DNA of 64,000 nucleotides from Owenia fusiformis (Eukaryota; Annelida; Polychaeta; Sabellida; Oweniidae). The stretch lies in the NCBI GenBank assembly GCA_903813345.2, contig CAIIXF020000006.1:10172348-10236347 (forward strand), read 5' to 3'. Made by a program: the position numbers and the translations under genes. The notes below the pieces were generated by a model, which did not search any database, was not told the origin of the DNA, and saw only the letters and a program-made list of their open reading frames with translations. Shown one piece after another: positions 36,001-46,600 of the stretch; positions within the stretch are counted from its first letter, which is position 1; every line of letters starts with the position of its first letter.

Positions 36001-39000
36001 CCAACTGGCGTCCCTGGTCCTGACCCCCTTGGACTCATATGTTTGGGAGCGACAGGTTTCCCATCAGTTGGTGTACCATGCATACCAGGAGGAAGAGTCA
36101 ATGGAAGATGCATTCCTAATTGTTCCCTTTCATCTGGGGGTGTGAATGCCTGTTGGATGGGGGCTGGTGGAGTGGGTGGGGTAGGAGGCTTAGGTTTTAA
36201 TATAATATGTAGCCTTGGGTGGTATTTCATGGGGTCACATTGAGATTTTTCTTTAATACTGTCAAATATCCAGTCTGGTGTGACGATTGTGATGTTCTCA
36301 TGTTGTAGAGCAGTTTCATACTTCTCCTGCAAATAGCATACAGTATACCTTCAAGTCTCTATCCAAATTGAATTATCTGAGGTGAAGCACCTCCTAATTC
36401 CTAATTAGAAAATCGCCCCAATACAAGCACAAAAATAGCTTGTACATGATACTAGATTATGGTGCTAAATATGAAAATATTGTATTGTTCAATTATTTTT
36501 CCAAATGTAGGAACCATACATGTACTCTCCAAATGTAAAATATTGTCTGACATATTCCACCAAATTTCTGCTTTTCTTACTGCATATATTTCACTTACCC
36601 CTGCTGGCTTAGTGACAATGAGATGTGTAGCTTTGCTGTTGAGGTTCAGTTGAAAATTTCCGCCATGGTATGTAATAAGACCCCACACTGACTTGTTGTC
36701 ATCTTCACTCAACTAGAAAACAAATTTTATAACACTCAAACGTTATCTTTTTCACTATTTGTGATTCCTTTGAGGCTGTGTGCTCAAGAGGTCGGGAATT
36801 TTTTTTCACTGGTTCTGGTGACTTGAAGAATTTAACATGGCAGAGACTGGGTAGTTTCACATTTGTAAGCGATGCCATATATTAAACCATATATAGCAAC
36901 ACGTGTAGCAAAATGACACCTGGTTGCACATGAGTATGTGTTAGAAGTCTACCGGACTGTCTGGACTACTTTTCACAACTTATCAAGTTTCTTTTCAAGC
37001 TGCTGTTTCAAGAACAAATCTAATAAAGACTTCTATCATATGTATATAGGTTTGAAGTCAAACTGATGATAATTTCTCCTCAATTATTGTTATATTCCAA
37101 ATTCTATACAAGTCATTTAAACGTAAAAACACTACTCACATGTGAAGGACAAGCTGTAACACCAGAGAAAAGCTGATTATGCTCTGGATTGAAGGCATTT
37201 GTACTGCATATGGTTAAGGCTTTAACAGGGATAAGAGATGCTCCTATAATCTTATGAAGGTATTACTAATTTAAAAAAAATAGTTTACATGAAATTGATA
37301 AAAAAAGTTATTCAAGAAAGGCATGAACTCAGGGATGTACCACTGACATCAGATATGGAAAAAACTTCAAAATACAGAGATTTTTGCAAGGATACGGAAG
37401 TAACACTCCACATTTGACTGATAGCACCACCCAGTTTGGCTGGAAATACAAAGCAAAAAATATGCGGAATTGAGACAAAATCAAATACAAATGTTTAAAA
37501 CAAAGAATTTCAATACACTGTATTATTTCCATGATGTGATACTTGTTCTCTCATTGGTCAATCAGGTTCTACGCAGTCATGAAGATAGGCAGTCGCCAAC
37601 TCGACTATGCGAGAATAAACAGGATATAGTCGAATCAATATAGTACGAAATTCAGAAAATAATCTCTCCAAATCAAACAGATATACCAATGTGGCCTAAT
37701 GGTCATGTCGCTACAAGATAAAATCAATCTGGTGATCACAAATCATCAATTAAGAGAACTGAGGAATGGGGATAAGCCATTGGTTCAGTTAGGCTAACAT
37801 GCATTTTAATGTTAACTTTTACATATGATTACCCTTTGCATTCGTTCATCTTCACACTTTCAGGTTACAATAAAGCGAATTCACCAAGTGAATCAGAGTT
37901 CATCGTCGAAATATGGACAACATTTCCTCTGACCTAATCACATAGGCAATGAGCATGCATTTAGCATGTGTTCTTTCCCACTAGTTGATGGGTTCAGAAA
38001 AGGTCAGCATGGTAGGTTTGAAATGATTTAAGACACAGGCTGTCACAGGTAACAGTAGTAGTGGTGGCTGCTAAACTGTAATATAGTTTAAGTTATACTA
38101 GGCAAAAGGTAGTTTATACCTAGACTCTATGTGGAGGGTAACATATGATATGTAGTTGATTATCTACTTACAGTGACAACAGGTAACTCATAAAGTTCCT
38201 TAGCCTCGCTGTAGTCATTGTCCTCACTGTCACTAGTCTCAGCAATCACATGTGTTATAATATCAGTCAGATAAGAGTCTTTTTTAGCACCACCTCCATT
38301 CAGCAGGGATATCACCTAAATCAGAAATATAAATACAAGTATAAGGAAGGAATATAGATTTCATTGGATAAAGTGTTATCCATAATTAGTGACAATCGAT
38401 AGGTAGTGAGGCAGTGTAGTAGCAAAGAGTAAAACATCAATACATATGGAACAACAAACACATACAGGTGAACAACAAGTCAATTTTCTACAAAGAATGG
38501 TATGCTGCAGGAATAAATAAAATAAACGATCTTGAACTTCTAAACAGTGATAAATCTTTCAAAACAAATGAGGCCTTAGCTGAAGAATTTGGTATTGAAA
38601 TTGATTTTATGAAACATGGAGGGCTAGTGACCGCTATTCCAAATTCATGGAAATTATTAAAAAACAGTCATTCAACAAAAGCCAGTATTCAAAAACCAAA
38701 AGATGTAACCTGTAAAAGGATATATAAAAAATATGAAAAACCTCAGAATTACCCCCTTAAAAAATCTCCTGTTTGGATTTACCCCCATAAAATGCACTGT
38801 AAGAGTTAAAGTGGTATAACCCAGATTTTTTGACAATTTATCTGAATTTTTTTCTGCAAATACATTTGACAGCCTCTAATTCACATAACATATACAAAAT
38901 TATTCTACAGATGTGCAGTACAGCCAAGCTAACTATATTTTTTGATGGGGGTCATGGGCGTAGCGCCTATTACGCAAAATACGCACAGGCGTACCAAATG

Positions 39001-40159
39001 AATTTGAAAAAATATAAAAAATGTGTTAAAATGAATTAATTTAGCTCTATTTGCGAATTTATTGATGCTTCCTACCGTATCTGTATTTCTACCATTGTCA
39101 ACATTTAAAGTTGATAAAAACGCTTAGATCCCATCAAATAGAGGTCTAACGTCCTTGAAAAAAGTTTTCCCGGGGAAGCATACCTTCGGACCCCCCGGGA
39201 TGCGCGGGCTTCGGCCACGCAATCAGGCATCCCTGAGTGTGCGTACCAACTCAAAATATAGCCCCACGCCCATGGGGGTGTTTGGAAATAGACGTATAGA
39301 CTCTAGACCTAAGCCTACCCCAAAAATTTTAAAAATATTCTAGAGTCAATACGTCCAAATCCAAACAGGGGGGTAAACACGAACGGGTTCCAAATAATGG
39401 CAAGCAGATCATTGAATTGAATAATAGTACCTCTACTACCTCTACATAATATTTATAGCCTGAAAGATACAATATAATGATGTATAACAACAATCTTACA
39501 ATAAAATAATCAATTATGATGATTTAGGTGTTTGGAATTACCCCCATGCTAGTGTTTGGAATTACCCCCACAAACTCTGTGCGTTTAAATAAATAGATGT
39601 CAGTAATAAATGAAATAAATTTGGGTTTCTTGATATGCAGGGGTGACAGGATCCAGTATCATAAGTTAAGGGTATCATATAATGATATACCATCAATCTA
39701 ATAATTAAAACAATTAAGTTTAAGTTAAGTGTTTGGAATTACCCCCATGCAAGTGTTCGGATTTACCCCCCAAAAAAACTCCTGTTCGGAATTACCCCCC
39801 TAAAATACCTTGTAGTAAAAATGGAATAACCCAGATATTTTTTACAATTTTTCGTAATTTTTTCTGCAAATGCATTCTACAGTGGATAATACACATAATA
39901 TATATAGAATCATAGCATAGATGTGCAGTACAGCCAAGCTAACTACATTTTTTGATGGGGGTGTTTGGAAATAGACGTACTGACTCTAGTCTAGACTCTA
40001 GCCTATCAAAATTTTGAAAGCATTTGATACATAAGCTATCGACTATATACGTTTGTATTTTACCTTAGAATCAATATCACCGATTACATAATATTTCACA
40101 TCTTTAAAAAATCCATCTGGAGGCTTCAGATCGTCGGGAATATGCGAAAGTTGCACCAT
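30084..40159 (-). CDS. PAXIP1: PAX-interacting protein 1 (PTIP), six BRCT domains
   Basis: Nuclear scaffold of the KMT2C/D H3K4 methyltransferase complex and DNA damage response. Coding exons (minus): 40159-40064, 38315-38172, 37439-37396, 37203-37140, 36712-36599, 36326-35550, 35370-35235, 34945-34767, 34366-34229, 33959-33838, 33455-33268, 32965-32922, 32571-32483, 32196-32106, 31898-31730, 31140-31040, 30737-30527, 30193-30084. Phases are continuous, 938 residues. BRCT pairs at about 8-190, 460-665 and 719-938, each with its tryptophan motif (PNWVVLSV, PDWIFDSI, AHWLNDC, VQWLNDL, SEWINESF). KYYVIGDID near the start and CENDLHLCRD near the end are diagnostic. The linker (about 195-455) is Pro/Gly/Ser-rich, without the glutamine tracts of the vertebrate protein, but keeps TLRNITN. 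Two donors are weak (GTATCC at 37395, GTTCGT at 34766); they are required by phase and alignment. Confidence 0.95.
35032..35116. repeat. compact intronic hairpin
   Basis: TCCTCCAAATGCAGG (35032-35046) pairs perfectly with CCTGCATTTGGAGGA (35102-35116), and ACATCATT (35054-35061) with AATGATGT (35087-35094). The two stems are separated by a symmetrical 7/7 internal loop. In the PAXIP1 intron between exons 35370-35235 and 34945-34767. It may be a tiny MITE or a structured RNA. Confidence 0.7.
38468..38809 (+). pseudogene. LINE-type reverse transcriptase ORF, C-terminal remnant
   Basis: Reads FYKEWYAAGINKINDL ... FGIEIDFMKHGGLVTAIP, the pattern found near the end of L1-like retrotransposon ORF2 proteins of invertebrates and fish (an 'AGI..V.DL' segment followed by 'F.YGGLI.AIP'). 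Only this tail is present and there is no start or RT core nearby. In PAXIP1 intron 1, antisense to the gene. Family call is from memory. Confidence 0.55.
38740..39965. repeat. two ~200-bp direct repeats, one carrying an insertion
   Basis: About 38740-38952 and 39730-39963 are similar and share the text GATGTGCAGTACAGCCAAGC followed by TTTTTTGATGGGGGT. Between and around them are short repeats of GTGTTTGGAATTACCCCCA. The first copy is split by the element at 38953-39274; after it, the repeat continues (GTTTGGAAATAGACGTA) just as in the unsplit copy at 39959-39978. Confidence 0.8.
38953..39274. mobile_element. 322-bp non-autonomous DNA transposon with GGGGT duplication
   Basis: Ends CATGGGCG / CGCCCATG are inverted. 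The flanks duplicate GGGGT (5 bp, or GGGGGT if the terminal G is not counted), and the paralogous sequence at 39953-39978 is the unoccupied site. The interior resembles sequence near 13800-13830 (GGTACGCCTGTGCGT). No coding capacity. Confidence 0.8.
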
Positions 40160-40655
40160 TTTTAGCAGATTTTAGAGTAATGTTATTTCCCAAACTGATT
40201 TCCCGCAATTTCCCAAATCTCGCGTGATTTTAAAATTCATAACTTTACGACTACTATTTATCAATATTCACACTATTGGTCATTATGAATGATAAAGCTT
40301 CATAATCATTATGTAAGTTTCAAGCTATAAAACACATAAAATCAATTTTACATATCAATATAAAGATGATTTTCAAAGTGGTAAAAAAGAAATGTCACGT
40401 GAGTATCCGAGATTTGTACGTGACTTCAACTTACAGCCATATTGTTTTTGTTGCTGAAAATCAATTATAATTGCATGTTTTTCGTCATATATGAGCATGA
40501 TCAAATAATAAAACAATAAACAATACAAAGAAGAGGATATGAAGAATATATAAGTTTAGTGAACAGTGCATTATAAGATTGCATTTTTGAAATAAAAGCC
40601 GTAAAAGTTCTGAAAATTTATTACGGAAGTAATTTTTTAATTTTTTGAAAATAGC
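40160..40655. promoter_or_regulatory. divergent promoter PAXIP1 / DCAF7
   Basis: About 500 bp between the two start codons. Visible candidates: a CACGTG E-box at 40396-40401 within GTCACGTGAG, TCTCGCGTGA at about 40218 (close to the TCTCGCGAGA element), and ACGGAAGT at about 40623, an ETS-type site just upstream of DCAF7. No TATA box assigned. These are motif matches by eye. Confidence 0.55.
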
Positions 40656-43600
40656 ATGTCAACTCTACCGACTGCAGTTAATTCCGCTCCTCCCCCGGGG
40701 AAGCGGAAAGAAATATATAAGTATGAGGCTGCCTGGAATATCTATAGTATGAACTGGAGTGTGCGTCCTGATAAACGATTTCGACTTGCTGTGGGGAGCT
40801 TCGTCGAGGAATACAACAATAAGGTTTGCATCATTATAAAGGCCTAAATCCTTACTCCGAGAGCCATGTTAGATTTTGAAACTTATGGCTCTCCAACGGA
40901 TAAATGGACATCTGAATAATAGTGACTTTTGAAACACAAATTATAAGTTGATCCGTGGCTTACTTTTGTTCTCTAACTATGTCATACATCATTATCATCC
41001 TTCCGTACAAGTATTGTACAAGTACTTCCTTTTCGATCAAGACTTGTAATTGTTAGTCAACTGAATGTTTTTTCTGCCAAATTCCAATATGGCGTTTTCT
41101 GCTCGGACACTTTCGTAAAATTTCCGGAGGTTGTCCGAACCTAACTCATTCTCAAAATTCATTTCGTTTGTTGCATATCTCGCTCCTAGCAAACCACCAT
41201 ATTGGAAATTGGTCGTAAAAACATTCACTCGATGAACCAAAGTCTTGATCGAAAAAAGAAGTATTTCAGCGCTCAAATACTTGCATGGATTGATGATACT
41301 GATGTAAGACACAGTTAGAGACCAAAAGTAAGCCGCGGATCTCATTATTCATGTTTTAAAAAAACATTATTCATGTTTTAAAAAAACAAATGCAGATTAC
41401 CGAATACCGCGGTTTTGGGTCTACGTTCGCGAATTCGTACATTTCTTAGTCATATAAATCTGACCCTCGTATGATGTTATTTGTAGCTATTTTTCTGATT
41501 TGGATATTTATTTTTTCTTATTTTCTTGCATACTAGGGTCATACACACTCCGCGCTTCTAAATTGCGGGAAATGCTTTCCTGGCCTGTCTACCCAACCAA
41601 ATTCACACAAATGATAAATAAATTTCTTTGTTTCAACTATAAAGTATTTAATCTTACCTTAGACACGTAAAACGCTTGGTAATTGAAGAAATATAAGCAT
41701 GCCGCTTGAATTTTAAAATTTTTTCATTTTGCCATGCCAAGGTCACTTCCGGGTTAATCTGAGTCTAGATGTAAAACTATATCAAACGAAATCATAAGTA
41801 CTTGTTACACGAAGATTCAGTTGAAAGCTCTTGTTGAAAGGGAAGCAGTGTCGTTAAGAAGGGAAGTTATTTGGAAAAGTTATTGTTTCAAAATGAGAAA
41901 AGTAATAAGTATGAGAGAACGGCTTTGGAATCGATCTCTGTGTAATAAATAATTATGATTCCGTTTCGGTACATGTTTACATTTAGACTACCGGAAACAA
42001 CATTCAGCAACATGGCGGGCGATAATGAAAATATAATTCAATTGATTATATCTCGTCAATTATCAAGTGTTTTACATGTCTAAGGTAAGATTTAACACTT
42101 TGATGTTGGAGCTAAATAATTACTCGATAATTTGTGTGACTTTGGTTAGTATGGTAACTATGGTTACCAAGACAGGCCAGAAAAGCGTTTACCGCAATTT
42201 GTCAGCTATAATATCTACGACGGTATATGCTAAGAAAATGATAAAAAATAAATATCCAAATAGGAACAAGGAATATCGAAAAACAGCATACAACGGTCGG
42301 ATTTATATGACTATACATTTCTGGGACTGAGTTAAGATTTTGCCAAAGTTTTTGGTGGTGAATTTGGTCCCTTTCATATAAACGCAGTGTATAGTCATGA
42401 TTTATAAATGTCTTACCTGATTATCGATAATCCCTGCATTTAATTAAGACATCTACAGCTAGCTATTTAACGTAGACATTTCTCAAATTGAAAAAGTTAT
42501 TATGCTCGCCAGGCTGCCATGTTATTTTTTTCAAAATTAACATGGCAGAGAAGCATCAGAACATAAGAGGTTACAGACTTTATAACCCAATTCACAAGCA
42601 ATCAAAGATATGCAAACGTTAAATGTCATTCGTGTGCAATACAAAAATATTATTGCACAATAGTGTTTAGATTTCTTATTGTTTGGGTTCAACTGGTTGC
42701 TTTGAAGCAGTGTAACCGACTGTATACAGGACACATATTGGAACATATTACAGACAAAAATAGCATACCTCAATAATTTCCTTCATTTAAGAGTTCTTTT
42801 TATGTGCTCAATCCTCAGTCATGGGTAATCGGAAGTAGAAGGAAATTTTTGTTTTTATTGCAATTTTTGTGCATTATTTAATCATGTATCCCAGGCCTAC
42901 AGCCAGGATTTGCCAAGCAGAGGTTCTTTTTTTGAAAAATTCCAGGGGGGTCACTTTTGACAACATTGGCCCAAAAATGGCCTAAATCGCTTGAAAGGTG
43001 CTCAAAATGGTGAAAAACTGCATGAATTTGAAAGAATTTTTGGCTGGGGGGTCGCTTTGAGTTATGATATTTTTCATCTCTTATACATGGCAAATACTCC
43101 CATATTGTAACCATACAGACAAAATATATAGGTGTACACAGGACTACTAGTCCTGGCACCAGATAACCCTCTCTCATATATATATGATTATATAATAATA
43201 TGGATATTGGTACATATAGGTCAACTGTACACATTGCTTGCAATTTTGTCACTCCCTATAGATTTTATTTTTCAAGAGGGCCAAGGCGTCATTTCCATTG
43301 GAGATATTTTGTAATTCTAAATAATGAGGAATGAAGTAATTCATGTTAATAATCCAGTTAGGAAATTATAAAGTAAAGGCTTAAGAAGGTGATGCTCATG
43401 AGCTTTTAATCAAAGTGACACACCCCTAGCTACTAAACTGTGTTTCATTTCTCATGAAGACCACTTTGGAAAAAAATCCTCAATAGTATCATTCTTTTGT
43501 TTGCTGGATTATCACTGCTTCTCACAAATGGAAAATCAATAATTGTTAGATTATATCCCCGGAGAACAAAGTTATTTCTAATAGCATATATATTGATCAT

Positions 43601-46600
43601 GCTTTATGGTATGATCCATTAAGCTCTTCACCTTTATGTATTTCTAGGATCCATTAAAGTAATAGTCAATGGAGTGTCAGGATGATAGCGAAAATTACTC
43701 TTAATGTTGATTTACTTTTTGAATAACATTTGTGGAGTAATTGCATGTCAACTGATAATTTAGCCATAATGTATTACAGTCAAATTGGACAATGGTTACA
43801 ATTACACAGTCCAGATTTGATCAATATTCTTTTGTCAATATTTTATGCTTCTGTATTTGGCAATCTAATTCCAAATGTCTTATAATTTATACTATTATCA
43901 TATTTATACTACAATTTAAAAATGAATTAAATGGGCTGATTGATTAATTTGAGTTCCTCCATACTTTGTATTTCTCGGGATTTGGGTATTGATAGATGGA
44001 ACTGGAAGGGGATCAGGGGTACAAAATGATATCATGCTCTAGACATTAATTATATTATTTCTAGATTTATAATGTTCAGTTCAATGGTATCAACCCTGCA
44101 TAATAGTATTTACTTTTTCTATATTGTTATTTATTCTTATCTCATTTAAAGGACATACACATTTCAGATTTTTACTGCTTTCAGTTTGAAATGTTTTATT
44201 ACATTTTGTGTTATTGAACTCATTTCTGATCGTATTCCAGGTTCAGATAGTATCTCTCGATGAAGAAACTTCAGATTTTGCAGCCAGAAGTACATTTGAC
44301 CACCCATACCCTACTACCAAAATTATGTGGATTCCTGATAGTGTAAGTTTTAACCTCACAAATGTAATATATGGCAGACTACCTGAATGAAATCACATAT
44401 TTAAATAGTAAATTAAGATAACTAAACTACAATGTACTTCATCACTGGACAAGTATGTTCATTTACTGATTACAGTTGAATTTGTTTATCCGAACACCTC
44501 TCTAAAACAAACATGTCTTTGTAAAGAAAGCTTTTGGGTATACTATCCCCTGTGTTGTCAACACACTGAGAGCTCCAATGTGAAAAGCCAAATGTAGTTA
44601 TATTCACTTTAATTAGACTTATATAATATCTTATATTAAGTTGGAAATATATCCAGCATACTAATAATAGATCTGCTTTAACCATTTCAGAAAGGAGTAT
44701 TTCCTGACCTGCTTGCCACAAGTGGTGATTATTTAAGGGTCTGGCGAGCCATAGATACAGAAACTAGATTAGAATGTCTACTAAATAATGTAAGTAGAAT
44801 CTTATACACCCTTAGGAAAAAAACAACCATTTTTTCCGAATTTCAACCGTTAAAATCCATTGCGCAACCATTACAAATCATTGCATAACCATTGCTGCAA
44901 CCAATTGAAATGGTTTCCAACCATTACATTGCAACCATTAAAATTTGGTTGAAAACTTTGGTTGCATATCATTGAAATTATGGAATCATTTGCAACCATT
45001 ACAAACCATTGATTGTTTAAGTTGCATTTACCAAATGGTTGCAACTATTTTCAACCATATTGTGGAAATTATTTAGTTTAAGAATGAGACAATTTGAAAC
45101 ATGAAGAACATACAAGTAAATTGAATGCATTATTATGTTTCAAAATACAGTAGTTCATGTTTATGGGCATATTATTTCTAATTAATTGAAGAGAATAAGG
45201 TTTATTCATTTTTGGCACTGGATATGATTTCAAGTTCATTCTCATAGGCATATTATTTCTATAAAGAATAAGGTTTATTCATTTTTGGTACTGAATATTA
45301 CTTCAAGTTCATGTTCATAGAGATAGTATTTCTATTTTATTGAAGAGAATCAAGTGTATTCATTTTTGGCCCTGGTCATTCTTGTAGTTTATTTGGAAAT
45401 TCCTTCTTGATTCATTCAGTTTTACTGAACAATACAACAAAACGTTCTGTGGAAATTTTCTGTTTTTCTCCTGTCTCAACAAAAAAATGTTTCTGACTAA
45501 AAGTACATACATACGTGCACATATTATGAAACATCAAAGATTGTATTTCCTGCCTCTTGTTTATGATTTGGATTAAGCTAGTGCCAAAATAACTGCTTCT
45601 TCAATATCAAAGAAGTCTTATTACAACAATTAAGTAGATTAAACTGAAAATGTTTCCAAAACATGATTTTCAAACATCAACATCCTTGTATTTATGCTTT
45701 GGATTAGGCAAGAGCCGGATTGATTGTCTTTTCTTCAATATCATTTACAAATCAAAAAATATTAATTACTAATTGGATTAAACTTTAATCATAATGACTG
45801 AAAGGGAAATATCTTAAACACTTGAATAGATGATATTTCCTTTTACTAGACATGGTTTTATGCCTATGAGCATGAACTTGAAGTTGGATATGTCTCAAAA
45901 TTGTATTATGAACTTAAGTTAACTATCGCTAGAAAAAAGAGAATTCATCAAGACCATAGCTGGCTTCAAAAATCTTAATGTGAATCTCATCTAATTTACT
46001 ATGATTGTGTCATTATTATGGTAGGGGGAATTCAAAAATAAATTATTTAGACAAAAATAATTCTTTAAAAAAGAATTAATTTGTAATGATTTTGTTAAAC
46101 TATCAAAACAGAACTTTATCTAATTGGCTGTTCAAGGGTTATAATTAGCATTTCAATGGTTATAATTAGCTTTTCAATGGTTATAATTAGCATTTCAACC
46201 GTTGCCGCTCTGTCTGTACAACTGTTGCTGCTCTGTCTTTGTACCTTATCTGAATTCAATAATGTGAAATCTTAATTTGTATTTCTACAATTTTCTTAAT
46301 GTAAATAAGCCAGCAAAATTAAACAATATTGAATTGAAACAAAAAAGAATCCTTATTTTCTTACAAGATTTCTGCATTTTTCATTCTCCTTAAAAACGAT
46401 ACCTGATAAGTGATTGCAATAGTCATAGAAATAAGTGTTTAAAATCCTAGGGATTAGATTAAATGATATATACAAATAAGTGTATGTTTTTTGTTGTTCT
46501 GGAAGTGACGTCAGACTTGTCATTGAGAACAAGATCCGAGACAAACAAAATCGAAAAAAAATTCTTTAATGAGAGAAGAGTGTGATAGACTGCAGACTAC

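Noticed and set aside
35926-36243. Plus-strand Gly/Pro-rich ORF, collagen-like
   Set aside because: Antisense shadow of the PAXIP1 linker exon.
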